From a bacterium (GTDB lineage: Bacteria > Eremiobacterota > Eremiobacteria > Baltobacterales > Baltobacteraceae), in contig JAJXXM010000117.1 in NCBI GenBank assembly GCA_021781095.1, positions 1 through 14,772 of the forward strand: 14,772 bases of DNA. Reading direction: 5' to 3'. Below are positions 5,225-13,478 of the stretch, piece after piece (the first letter of the stretch is position 1; every line of letters starts with the position of its first letter). The notes below the pieces were generated by a model that was not told the origin of the DNA, searched no databases, and worked only from the letters and a program-made list of their open reading frames with translations. The translations under genes and the position numbers were made by a program.

Positions 5225-6712
5225 ATGTCGTCGCATATTTCCTCGGGCGCGAAGGAGATCGCGCGCGCGGTAAACGCGCGCGAGTGCTCGGCGCGCGAAG
5301 TGGTCGAGGCGACGTTGGCGCGAATCGCGAGCGTCGAACCGCAGGTCGGAGCCTATCTCAGCGTCCTCGAACGGCAGGCGCGCGAAAGCGCCGACGCGCT
5401 CGACGCGCGCATCGCCGCCGGCGAACGCTTCCCGCTCGCCGGCGTACCGCTCGCGGTCAAAGATAATCTGGCGCTCGAAGGGACGGTGACGACCTGCGGC
5501 AGCAAGATGCTCGAGCGTTGGGTCGCTCCTTATACGGCGAGTGCGGTACGGTCGATGCTCGCCGCCGGCGCGATTCCGGTGGGCAAAGCGAATATGGACG
5601 AGTTCGCCATGGGCTCATCGTGCGAGAACAGCGCGCTCGGCGTCACGCGCAATCCCTACGATTTAGAGCGCGTTCCGGGTGGCTCGAGCGGCGGTTCGGC
5701 GGCCTCCGTCGCCGCTTACGAAGCGACGATCGGGTTGGGCAGCGATACCGGCGGCTCGATTCGCGAGCCGGCGGCGTTCTGCAATCTCGTCGGCTTCAAG
5801 CCGACGTACGGACGCATCTCGCGCTACGGGCTCATCGCGTTTGCATCGAGCCTCGACCAGATCGGCCCGTTGACGCGAAACGTCGAAGATGCGGCGCTCG
5901 CCTACGATGCGATGGCCGGTTTCGACCCGATGGATGCGACCAGCGTCGACCGCGCCGTCGAGCCGACGGCGAATGCGTTGCGCGAGGATCTTCAGGGCGT
6001 CCGAATCGGCGTCGTCAAACAATTCGATACGCATAAGCTCGGAAACGATATCGACGACGTCTACGATCGTGCCCTGCACGATCTCGAAGCGCTCGGGGCC
6101 GAGATCGTCGAAGTCGAGTTGCCGACCGCCGATTATGGACTGGCGACCTATTATCTCATCGCGCCCGCCGAATGTAGTTCCAACCTCGCGCGCTTCGACG
6201 GCGTTCGCTACGGGTTACGCATCGACGGAAACGATGTCGCCGAGATGAACGAGCGTTCGCGCGCCGCAGGCTTCGGCCCGGAGGTGAAGCGCCGCATCCT
6301 CATCGGCACCTACGCACTCTCGAGCGGGTACTACGACGCCTACTACGTGCGCGCGCAGAAGGCGCGCACGCTCGTCGCACGCGATTTCGCGAAAGCCTTT
6401 GAGAGCTGCGACCTCATCGCCGCCCCGGCGACGAGTTCGCCGGCGTTCCGATTCAAATCGAAGAGCGATCCCTACAGCATGTATCTGATGGACTATTATA
6501 CGATTCCGATGTCGCTCGCGGGGCTGCCCGCGCTAAGCGTTCCCTGCGGATGGGTGACCCCCGAAGGGGGCGAGCGCGCGATGCCGTTGGGACTGCAACT
6601 GACCGCACCGCTCTTCGCCGAGCGCGCGTTGCTCTCGGCGGCGCACGCCTACGAGCGCGCGACGATGCACGCGTCGAAACACCCGATGCAGATCGCCGAG
6701 GTGACGCGATGA
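5225..6712 (+). CDS. gatA: Asp-tRNA(Asn)/Glu-tRNA(Gln) amidotransferase subunit A
   Basis: GatA is the amidase-signature glutaminase of GatCAB. It releases ammonia from glutamine and passes it to GatB through an internal channel. The 495 residues are normal length. The Ser-cis-Ser-Lys catalytic triad is Lys79 (AVKDN), Ser154 (PGGSSGGSAA) and Ser178 (SDTGGSIREPA), the same numbers as in the well-studied Staphylococcus aureus enzyme. NMDEFAMGSS (123-132) and GFKPTYGRISRYG are further family motifs. ATG 5225 is the natural start, two bases after gatC. Its stop shares ATGA with the gatB start. A strong hairpin (5259-5283) made of alternating CG lies in codons 12-20 and might affect translation. 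Confidence 0.97.
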   Translation: MSSHISSGAKEIARAVNARECSAREVVEATLARIASVEPQVGAYLSVLERQARESADALDARIAAGERFPLAGVPLAVKDNLALEGTVTTCGSKMLERWVAPYTASAVRSMLAAGAIPVGKANMDEFAMGSSCENSALGVTRNPYDLERVPGGSSGGSAASVAAYEATIGLGSDTGGSIREPAAFCNLVGFKPTYGRISRYGLIAFASSLDQIGPLTRNVEDAALAYDAMAGFDPMDATSVDRAVEPTANALREDLQGVRIGVVKQFDTHKLGNDIDDVYDRALHDLEALGAEIVEVELPTADYGLATYYLIAPAECSSNLARFDGVRYGLRIDGNDVAEMNERSRAAGFGPEVKRRILIGTYALSSGYYDAYYVRAQKARTLVARDFAKAFESCDLIAAPATSSPAFRFKSKSDPYSMYLMDYYTIPMSLAGLPALSVPCGWVTPEGGERAMPLGLQLTAPLFAERALLSAAHAYERATMHASKHPMQIAEVTR

Positions 6713-8163
6713 ATTACGAAGCGGTCATCGGCATCGAGTGTCACGTCGAACTCAAAACCGCGAGCAAGATGTTCTGCGGTTGTGCGAATCGTTTCGGCGC
6801 CGAGCCGAACACGCTGATCTGCCCGGTCTGCTTGGGAATGCCCGGGGCGCTCCCGGTTCCCAACGCCGCCGCGATCGAATATATGATCCGCGCCGGGCTG
6901 GCTTTTCAGGCGGCGATTCCCGCCTTTTCGAAGTTCGATCGGAAAAATTACTTCTATCCCGACATGCCGAAGAACTACCAAATATCGCAGTACGATATGC
7001 CGTTAACTCAGGGCGGCGTGGTGCGCTATTGGCTCGAGGACGGCACGATTCGCGAGTGTCGGCTCACGCGCATCCACCTGGAAGAAGATACCGGGAAATC
7101 GACGCACGCGGGCTCGAACGACGGCCGGATCGCGGGAAGTTCGTACTCGCTGGTCGATTTTAATCGCGCGGGCGTCCCGTTAATGGAATGCGTCTCCGAG
7201 CCCGATCTTCGAAGCGCGGAGGAGGCGGTTGCGTTTCTCGAGATGCTCCGCCGTACGCTGATGGCGATCGGCGTCAGCGACGTGAAAATGGAAGAAGGCT
7301 CGCTGCGCTGCGACGCCAACGTCTCGATCCGCCCAATCGGTAGCGACGTCTACGGAACGAAGACTGAAATTAAAAACATGAACTCTTTTCGTTCGGTGCG
7401 CCGAGCGATCGAGAGCGAGATCGCGCGGCAGCGGGCGCTCCTCGATGCCGGCGAACGGATCGTTCAAGAGACGCTTGGATGGGACGAGGCGAACGGTACG
7501 ACGATTTCGATGCGCAGCAAAGAACTTGCGCACGATTATCGGTATTTCCCGGATCCCGACCTCGTGCCGATGGAGATATCGGCAGAACGAGTCGCCGGAG
7601 TACGAGCGAAGATGCCGCCGTTGCCGATCGATCGCTTCGAACGGTACACGAAAGAATACGGCTTCAACGTCAAACAGGCGAGCCAGCTGATCGAAGCCCC
7701 GGAGATCGCCGATTTCTTCGATCGCTCCGTTGCGATCTCGCAGCAGCCGCAGCAGACGCAAAACTTCGTTCTCGGCGATCTCTCCAGACTCGCGAACGAG
7801 AGCGGGACGCCGATTCACGAGTCGCCCGTCACGCCCGAACAGCTCGGTGAGCTCGTCGCACTCGTCGACGCAAAGACGATCAACTCGAAAATTGCTAAGG
7901 AACTGCTCGTCCGCATGTGGGCCGGCGAAGGCTCGCCGAAAGCGATCGTCGAGCGCGAAGGACTCGCGCAGACGAGCGATCCCGCCGCACTCGCGCGCTT
8001 CGTCGACGAGGTGCTCGCGGCAAACGCGGCGAGCGTCGAAGAGTATCGCGCCGGGAAAACGAACGTCTTCGGGTTTCTCGTCGGTGCGGTGATGAAGACC
8101 TCGCGTGGAAAGGCCGACCCCGCAGCGGTGAACGCACTGCTGCGCGAACGACTTGGAGGATAG
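6709..8163 (+). CDS. gatB: Asp-tRNA(Asn)/Glu-tRNA(Gln) amidotransferase subunit B
   Basis: GatB binds the mischarged tRNA, activates its Glu or Asp carboxylate with ATP, and amidates it with ammonia from GatA. The 484 residues begin with the cradle domain, including VIGIECHVEL (6-15) and the zinc ligands Cys23, Cys25, Cys38 and Cys41 (CXC...CPVCLGMPG). The conserved DRKNYFYPDMPKNYQISQYD and DFNRAGVPLMECVSEPD segments follow, and the helical and YqeY-like tRNA-binding tail occupies about the last 150 residues (motif QTQNFVLGDL near its start). ATG 6709 overlaps the gatA stop as ATGA and has GAGGTG five bases upstream. A longer frame from 6550 is only read-through within gatA. The stop overlaps the mutS2 start by 11 bases. 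A complete GatCAB suggests that Gln-tRNA and/or Asn-tRNA are made by the indirect route. Confidence 0.97.
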   Translation: MNYEAVIGIECHVELKTASKMFCGCANRFGAEPNTLICPVCLGMPGALPVPNAAAIEYMIRAGLAFQAAIPAFSKFDRKNYFYPDMPKNYQISQYDMPLTQGGVVRYWLEDGTIRECRLTRIHLEEDTGKSTHAGSNDGRIAGSSYSLVDFNRAGVPLMECVSEPDLRSAEEAVAFLEMLRRTLMAIGVSDVKMEEGSLRCDANVSIRPIGSDVYGTKTEIKNMNSFRSVRRAIESEIARQRALLDAGERIVQETLGWDEANGTTISMRSKELAHDYRYFPDPDLVPMEISAERVAGVRAKMPPLPIDRFERYTKEYGFNVKQASQLIEAPEIADFFDRSVAISQQPQQTQNFVLGDLSRLANESGTPIHESPVTPEQLGELVALVDAKTINSKIAKELLVRMWAGEGSPKAIVEREGLAQTSDPAALARFVDEVLAANAASVEEYRAGKTNVFGFLVGAVMKTSRGKADPAAVNALLRERLGG

Positions 8164-10498
8164 AGGTACCCTCGCCGACGAGCCCACGCTCGCCGCGCTC
8201 GATTTTTCCGCGATCGTCGAGCGCGTCGAGCGCGCAACGCAGACCGAGCGCGGGCGAACGTATGCCCGCGCGCTCCTGCCGCAGATCGATATGCAGCTCG
8301 TGCGCGTCGAACAGGCGCGCACGGCGGCGCTGCGCCGCGCGCTCGTCGAGCACGATTTTTACGTCGCCGCCGCGATCGATCCGGAACCGTTTGCCGATGC
8401 CGCGGCGGCGGGAGCGAGCCTCGCGGGCAGCGAGTTGCGCGCGGTCGCCGATGCGCTCGCCGCGGCGGCGAGCGCGGCGCGCATCCTTCGCGAGGCGGGC
8501 GACGCCTCGTTGCAGCCGATCGTCGCCCTCCACGGCGAACTCAAAGAGCTCGTCGGATCGTTGCGCGACGCGCTCGACGAGCGCGGGGAAGTGCTCGATC
8601 GCGCGAGCCCGGCGCTGGGACGCATTCGGCGCGGCATTGCGAGCGCGCAGAATGAGGCGCGCGAACGCGTCGGCGCGGCCCTGCGATCGAGCCGGTTCGA
8701 ACGTGCGATCCAAGAGCGCGTCGTCACGCTGCGCGAAGGGCGTTACGTCGTTCCCATTAAGGCCGAATTCTCCGGTGAATTTCCCGGCATCGTTCACGAT
8801 ACGAGCGGATCGGGGCAGACGCTCTTCGTCGAACCGCTCGATGCCCTCGATGCAAATAATCGCGTGCGGACGGCGCGCCTCGCCGAGCAGCGGGAGATCG
8901 AAAGAATTCTGAGCGAGCTCTCGCACGCGGTGGGAGCGAAGCGCGACCAAATCACGGCGAATATCGAATTTCTCGCCCGCGTCGATCTGCTCGCCGCGAA
9001 GGCGCGGATCGCCGTGGCAATGGACGCTTGCGAACCCGAGATTTCGGATGCCTGCGAGCTCCGCGTGGATTCGGGGCGCCATCCGTTACTTGGCGAGCGA
9101 GCGGTCGCGCAGTCGTTCGTGCTCGACGACGGTTGCCGAATGCTCGTCATTAGCGGCCCCAATATGGGCGGCAAGACCGTCGCACTCAAGCTCGCCGGGC
9201 TCTTCACGGCGATGGCGTACGCCGGGATGCAACTCCCGGCAGGGCGCGCGACGCGCGTCGGCTCTTTTACCCGCATCATCGCCGATATCGGCGACGCGCA
9301 GTCGATTGCAAACGATGCGTCGACCTTCTCCGCCCACTTGGCCCGTTTGCGTACGATGTTGGAACTCGCCGACGACCGGACCCTGGTGCTCGTCGACGAG
9401 ATCGGCGGCGGTACCGAGCCCGCTGCGGGAGCGGCGTTGGCGCGCGCGGCGATGGAGCATTTTCTCGCTCGCGGAACGCGTGCGATTCTCACCACGCACT
9501 CGACCGAGCTCAAACTCTTCGCTCACGCCGCTCCGGGCGTCGAAAACGCCAGCGTGCGCTTCGACCCGGAGAGCTTTCGCCCGACCTATCAACTCGATAT
9601 TGGAACGCCGGGGCAATCGCTGGCCTTCGCGCTAGCTCGCAGGATGGGGCTCCCCACGGCGACGATCGAGCGCGCCCAGAGCCTGCTCGAAAACCAGGAA
9701 CGCGACTACGAGAGTGCGCTCGCGCAGCTCGCGCTCCGCACCGCCGAGCTCGAGAGCGAGCGCGCGGATCTCGCGATAGAACGGGCGGCGTTCGATAGTG
9801 GGCGCGCGCACCTCGAAGCCCAGCGTCGCGCGCTCCTCGCCGAGCGCGAACGTTTCTTGCAGCGTGCCGACGAAGCGCTTGCAGCGCGCTTGCGCGAGTT
9901 TGCCGCCGAACTCGCTCGCAACGCCGAAGCTGCTCCGGCGAGGGCGCGCGTGACGCTGGGGCAGACGCGTGCCCTCGCGCGAACCTCCGATGCGCTTCGT
10001 GCAGAACTCGGCCCGAGCGAGCCGTTGGAGAGTGCGGGAACCGAACCCGGCCCCTTCGAGCCCGATACTGCGGTCTTCATTCGCTCGTTACGCCAGGAAG
10101 CGCGCGTCGTCGAGGATTACGGCGACCGCGTGCAGGTGGCGATCGGCGCGCTGCGCAGTGTCGTCGCGCGCGACGACCTCGAACGGCGCCCCGGTTCGAA
10201 ACGAAAGAGCGAGCGCGGCGCGGCGGCGGCGAAGCTGGAGCGCGCGAGCAGCAGTAGCGCGGAACTCGACGTTCGCGGGAAGCGCTTCGTCGAAGCCGAG
10301 CCGCTGGTGGAGCGGTGGCTCGACGACGCGGCGCTCTCCGGGCTCACCGAACTGCGCTTGATCCACGGCAAGGGAAGCGGGCTTCTGGGACGCGGCCTCC
10401 AGCAATATCTTCGCGAGCACCCGGCCGTGGCTTCGTTGCGCTACGGGAACGCCGATGAAGGCGGCGGAGGCGTCACGATCGTGACGTTGCATTTATGA
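8153..10498 (+). CDS. mutS2: MutS2 family ATPase with C-terminal Smr domain
   Basis: MutS2 is a MutS relative without the mismatch-recognition domain. It is known to suppress recombination in some species and, in Bacillus subtilis, to bind collided ribosomes and split them. The 781 residues are normal length. After the helical core and clamp (about 1-300) comes the ATPase, with Walker A GPNMGGKT at 335-342 and Walker B LVLVDE with Asp415-Glu416. A long charged coiled coil (about 505-600) and a KOW-like stretch (about 640-680) follow. The Smr domain (about 704-781) carries LDVRG and IHGKGSG, the motifs linked to its nuclease fold. The start TTG 8153 lacks a clear ribosome site, overlaps gatB by 11 bases and probably depends on coupling. 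No later in-frame start fits before the conserved ALDF segment. The setting among translation genes favours the ribosome role, which is an inference. Confidence 0.95.
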   Translation: MEDRGTLADEPTLAALDFSAIVERVERATQTERGRTYARALLPQIDMQLVRVEQARTAALRRALVEHDFYVAAAIDPEPFADAAAAGASLAGSELRAVADALAAAASAARILREAGDASLQPIVALHGELKELVGSLRDALDERGEVLDRASPALGRIRRGIASAQNEARERVGAALRSSRFERAIQERVVTLREGRYVVPIKAEFSGEFPGIVHDTSGSGQTLFVEPLDALDANNRVRTARLAEQREIERILSELSHAVGAKRDQITANIEFLARVDLLAAKARIAVAMDACEPEISDACELRVDSGRHPLLGERAVAQSFVLDDGCRMLVISGPNMGGKTVALKLAGLFTAMAYAGMQLPAGRATRVGSFTRIIADIGDAQSIANDASTFSAHLARLRTMLELADDRTLVLVDEIGGGTEPAAGAALARAAMEHFLARGTRAILTTHSTELKLFAHAAPGVENASVRFDPESFRPTYQLDIGTPGQSLAFALARRMGLPTATIERAQSLLENQERDYESALAQLALRTAELESERADLAIERAAFDSGRAHLEAQRRALLAERERFLQRADEALAARLREFAAELARNAEAAPARARVTLGQTRALARTSDALRAELGPSEPLESAGTEPGPFEPDTAVFIRSLRQEARVVEDYGDRVQVAIGALRSVVARDDLERRPGSKRKSERGAAAAKLERASSSSAELDVRGKRFVEAEPLVERWLDDAALSGLTELRLIHGKGSGLLGRGLQQYLREHPAVASLRYGNADEGGGGVTIVTLHL

Positions 10499-10547
10499 GA
10501 TCGATTGCGGGTGAGCGCGAGCGCGACCGCGTAGTTTTCGCGACGAC

Positions 10548-11735
10548 ATGAAGGACGCACAGAATGTCGAGGCGCTCCTCGACGGTTTCGAACACGTCGA
10601 ATCGGTCGCCGAATTCCGGAGTCGGCTCGCGCTCGGGCGCCCGCTCCGCGTAAAACTCGGGATCGACCCGACCAGCCCCGATCTGCACCTCGGCTTTATG
10701 GTGGTGCTGGAGAAGCTCCAACGCTTTGCGGCGGCTGGGCATGCGGTGACGCTGATTATCGGCGATTTTACCGCCCGCATCGGCGATCCGAGCGGCAAGA
10801 ACGCGATGCGGCCGCAGCTGAGCTCCGAGGCGATCGAAGCCAATATGCGCACCTATCGCGAACAAGCGGGAAAAGTGCTCGATTTGGAGCGCGTCGCCAT
10901 TCGCTATAACTCGGAATGGCTCGGAAAACTCGGCTTGAGCGACCTCATCGGATTGCTCTCGAAAACGACGGTCGCGCAGATGCTCGAACGGAACGACTTC
11001 GACCAGCGCTACCGCGCCGGTACCGCGATCTCGTTGCACGAGTTTCTCTATCCGGTCGCTCAGGCGTACGATTCCATCGCGGTCGAGGCCGATCTCGAAC
11101 TCGGCGGCACCGATCAACTCTTCAATTTGCTGCTCGGGCGCCATTACCAGCGTGAATTCGGTCAAGCGCCGCAGATCTGCGCGACCGTTCCATTACTCGT
11201 CGGTCTCGACGGCGTAAAAAAAATGAGCAAGTCGATCGGCAATTACGTGGGGATCGCGGAGAGCCCCGAGACGCAGTTTGGAAAACTCATGTCGATCCCC
11301 GACGAACTCATGCCGATCTACGCGCGGCTCGCCGCCTTTCGTTCGCGCGAGGCCGCCGATGCGCTCGCCGCGGCGCTCCGCGACGGTACCGCAAATCCGA
11401 TGCAATTGAAAAAAGAGCTCGCTGCCGAGATCGTGTCGCGCTACCATGGCCCCGAGGGCGCACGCCGGGCGCGGGAGCATTTCGAAGCGACCGTCCAGCG
11501 CCGCGAGAGCCCCGCCGAGATGCCCGAATTACGGCACGCCCCAGCTCGCCTGAGCGCGCTCATCGTTGCGGCCGGTTTTGCGGCGAGTAAGCGGGAGGCC
11601 GAGCGACTTTTAACGGGGAGCGGCGTGAAGCTCGATGGTATCGTCATCGCGGAGCCGAACGCCGCTTGGGACGGCGAGCCCGCCGTGCTCTCGGTGGGAT
11701 CGAGAAAATTCGTGCGCCTGTTGAAAAGTTCTTAG
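10548..11735 (+). CDS. tyrS: Tyrosyl-tRNA synthetase
   Basis: This class I synthetase attaches tyrosine to tRNA-Tyr. The 395 residues show the Rossmann catalytic domain with the HIGH-type motif HLGF at 47-50 preceded by GIDPTSPD. GDFTARIGDPSG (72-83) and LELGGTDQLFN (183-193) follow, and the signature KMSKS is at 225-229. An S4 RNA-binding domain closes the protein (about 334-393). The VKKMSKS form and overall layout fit the TyrZ-like second group of bacterial TyrRS rather than the group with KFGKT. ATG 10548 follows mutS2 by 49 bases without an obvious Shine-Dalgarno, so it may be read from the same transcript. The zinc-ribbon gene begins nine bases after its stop. Confidence 0.96.
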   Translation: MKDAQNVEALLDGFEHVESVAEFRSRLALGRPLRVKLGIDPTSPDLHLGFMVVLEKLQRFAAAGHAVTLIIGDFTARIGDPSGKNAMRPQLSSEAIEANMRTYREQAGKVLDLERVAIRYNSEWLGKLGLSDLIGLLSKTTVAQMLERNDFDQRYRAGTAISLHEFLYPVAQAYDSIAVEADLELGGTDQLFNLLLGRHYQREFGQAPQICATVPLLVGLDGVKKMSKSIGNYVGIAESPETQFGKLMSIPDELMPIYARLAAFRSREAADALAAALRDGTANPMQLKKELAAEIVSRYHGPEGARRAREHFEATVQRRESPAEMPELRHAPARLSALIVAAGFAASKREAERLLTGSGVKLDGIVIAEPNAAWDGEPAVLSVGSRKFVRLLKSS

Positions 11736-11744
11736 GGAGGAACG

Positions 11745-11981
11745 ATGTCGTCTACGCCGGTGACCTATACTTCGTCGCAAGCGCCGTTAGGGGGATCGCG
11801 TTTCGTTTGCAAACGCTGCAAGCGCGAATACAATCCGCCGCAGCCCGGCGAGCGACCGATTCGCTGCGAATGCGGCTGGTGGTATTACAACGACGGCGTG
11901 GCGATCCGCGAGACCTACTGGCAACGCATCGCTCCCTATCGCGTGCCCCCGGATCTCCAACATCTCTTCCCGACCGATTAA
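11745..11981 (+). CDS. Small zinc-ribbon protein, Rpb12/RpoP-like
   Basis: This 78-residue protein has one predicted zinc ribbon: Cys22-x2-Cys25 (FVCKRCKREY) and Cys41-x-Cys43-Gly (IRCECGWWYY), with a 15-residue spacer. The ribbon resembles the small RNA polymerase subunits Rpb12/RpoP or rubredoxin-like knuckles, but the second pair is CXC rather than CXXC. The rest (about 50-78) is aromatic and proline-rich (TYWQRIAPYRVPPDLQ). I do not know a named family. AGGGAGG at 11734-11740 is a strong ribosome site for ATG 11745. It is the last gene of the operon starting at 3235. Its stop codon overlaps the stop of the facing hslO gene within TTAA (11978-11981), leaving no room for a terminator. Metal binding is likely; a link to transcription or translation is conjecture. 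Confidence 0.75.
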   Translation: MSSTPVTYTSSQAPLGGSRFVCKRCKREYNPPQPGERPIRCECGWWYYNDGVAIRETYWQRIAPYRVPPDLQHLFPTD

Positions 11982-12862
11982 CGCTCGCTGACCAAGCGCG
12001 CGATCGCGCTGGCTTCGATCACGTACCGCTCGCGGCAGAAATCGCAGAATGCCTCGGTGCTCTCGCCCGAGGCCGCGATCTCCGCGAGCGTTTCTTCGCC
12101 TAGGCCGACCAACGCACGCTCGACGCGCTCCAGCGTACAGGGGCACGCAAACCGGAGCGCGAGCTCGTGCTTCGAACGTAGCGTTTCCTCGCCGGCGAGC
12201 AATGCGAGCAATCCCCACGCATCGGTACCCTCGGCGATGCTGCGGGCGATCGGTCCTAGCGAGCGCGCCCGTTCCTCAAGCCGGTCGACCGCTCCGGGGT
12301 CGGCACCCGGTAAAACCTGCGCCATCAGTCCGCCGGCGGCACGCACGCCCTCAGGGCCCATCAGCACGCCGAGCGCGACGACCGACGGTATTTGCTCCGA
12401 GTTGGCGAGATAGAAGGCGACGTCTTCGGCGATCTCGCCGCTGGTGAGCGGCACGACGCCGTTATACGGTTGACCGATCGCATACGATTTCGTAACGTGC
12501 AGCGTTCCGCTGCCGACGATTCCGGCGACGTCGGCTTTCCCAAGCGCGTTGGGCGGAAGATCTGCGAGCGGATGGGCGGCATACCCCCGCGCTCCCAGCG
12601 TCTCGTCGTCGAGCAGACGGCAGTCGGCGCCAAGCGTTCCCAACGCTCCGTCGCCGGAGATCCGCAACGTCACCCATTCGCGTGGAGCGAGCGAGATGCC
12701 GAAGAGCGCGCTAGCGGCGAGAAGGCGCCCCATCGCCGCCGTTGCGGTCGGGCTCGAATCGTGCCGGTCGCGCATTTCGGCGACCGAGCGCGTCGCGACG
12801 ACGGCGGCAAAGGCGAGGCCGGAGCCCGGAGCGACGGCGGAGACGACACGATCGAGATGCAT
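11978..12862 (-). CDS. hslO: Redox-regulated chaperone Hsp33
   Basis: Hsp33 is a cytoplasmic holdase. Oxidation releases zinc, unfolds its linker and switches on binding of unfolding proteins. The 294 residues include the family segments SSPTATAAMGRLLAASAL (36-53), GYAAHP (93-98), GKADVAGIVGSGTL (108-121) and the SGEIAEDVAFY helix (141-151). The zinc switch consists of Cys240, Cys242, Cys273 and Cys276 (CXC-x30-CXXC), so the redox function looks intact. ATG at 12862 fits the family start (MHLDRVVSA); the frame is open further upstream only because it passes antisense through aroQ. No strong ribosome site is visible. It is divergent from aroQ (54 bases between starts) and convergent with the zinc-ribbon gene. 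Confidence 0.95.
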   Translation of the reverse strand: MHLDRVVSAVAPGSGLAFAAVVATRSVAEMRDRHDSSPTATAAMGRLLAASALFGISLAPREWVTLRISGDGALGTLGADCRLLDDETLGARGYAAHPLADLPPNALGKADVAGIVGSGTLHVTKSYAIGQPYNGVVPLTSGEIAEDVAFYLANSEQIPSVVALGVLMGPEGVRAAGGLMAQVLPGADPGAVDRLEERARSLGPIARSIAEGTDAWGLLALLAGEETLRSKHELALRFACPCTLERVERALVGLGEETLAEIAASGESTEAFCDFCRERYVIEASAIARLVSER

Positions 12863-12916
12863 ATGCTTGTGGACTCTCGTCCAGGGTGCGCCGACTTCCT
12901 GCCGAAACGCGCGGCT

Positions 12917-13345
12917 ATGCGTATCGCAGTGATTCACGGCGTCAACTTCAGCCTGCTCGGCGAGCGCGAGCCGGCGACCTACGGGACGATGACGCTCGCG
13001 CAGCTCGATGCCGAGATCGAGCGTACCGCTCGGGAACTCGGGGTCACGGTCACGACCGAACAGTACGAGGGGGAAGGGGAGATCGTGCGCGCGTTGCACC
13101 GCGCGCGCCTCGACGCCGATGGGGTGGTGCTGAACCCCGGGGCCTACGCGCATTACTCCTATGCGATCGCCGACGCTATCGCGAGCATCGCGATTCCGGT
13201 CGTCGAGGTACACCTCTCCAACACGGCGGCTCGCGAGGAATTCCGGCGGCGCAGCGTCACCGCGGCGGCATGTCGGGGCGTCGTCGCCGGATTCGGTGCC
13301 GATTCCTACCGCCTCGCGCTCTCGGCACTCGCGAAAAAACCCTGA
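12917..13345 (+). CDS. aroQ: Type II 3-dehydroquinate dehydratase
   Basis: AroQ dehydrates 3-dehydroquinate to 3-dehydroshikimate, the third step of the shikimate pathway, as a dodecamer. The 142 residues are normal length. Active-site residues line up with the Mycobacterium tuberculosis enzyme at a constant offset of two: Asn10, Arg17 and Tyr22 (lid GEREPATYG), Asn73 (NPGAYAHYS), Glu97 and His99 (EVHLSN) and Arg106. The usual NGPNLNLLG near the start is HGVNFSLLG here, a variant that keeps the key Asn. I chose ATG 12917 because the family begins right there. ATG 12863 is in frame and would add 18 residues of no recognisable origin. The ribosome site is weak. It is divergently placed from hslO, and a hairpin overlaps its stop codon. 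Confidence 0.93.
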   Translation: MRIAVIHGVNFSLLGEREPATYGTMTLAQLDAEIERTARELGVTVTTEQYEGEGEIVRALHRARLDADGVVLNPGAYAHYSYAIADAIASIAIPVVEVHLSNTAAREEFRRRSVTAAACRGVVAGFGADSYRLALSALAKKP

Positions 13346-13364
13346 AAAATCGAGGTTTTTCAGG
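13334..13364 (-). terminator. Hairpin at the aroQ end, terminator-like on the minus strand
   Basis: CCTGAAAAA (13341-13349) pairs perfectly with 13356-13364 around a 6-base loop and covers the aroQ stop codon. Read on the minus strand, the stem is followed by G and six T (A run 13334-13339), the form of an intrinsic terminator. On the plus strand no T tract follows, although alternative pairing of AAAAACC with GGTTTTT could also end aroQ transcription. Confidence 0.5.
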
Positions 13365-13397
13365 AGAAAACCGAGAGGATGCGCCCGATAACGTGCG

Positions 13398-13403
13398 TAT
13401 AGA
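13398..13403 (+). promoter_or_regulatory. Candidate -10 element of the HU gene
   Basis: TATAGA followed by ACGG lies about 75 bases before the HU start in the 133-base gap after aroQ. It resembles TACAAT-ACGG before the BON gene and TATAGA-CGG before the secreted protein at 14172. No clear -35 hexamer is present, so this is tentative. Confidence 0.25.
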
Positions 13404-13478
13404 ACGGCATCGAGCGGCGCCATTCGAAACCCACATTTGATGCTGCCGGCGCGCCGTTGCTTATAGGAGATTACGAGT

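Noticed and set aside
6550..6708. N-terminal extension of gatB
   Set aside because: It lies within gatA in another frame, and the ATGA overlap with a ribosome site at 6698-6703 marks the true start.
12392..12916. N-terminal extension of aroQ
   Set aside because: This open frame runs antisense through hslO; AroQ homology begins at 12917.
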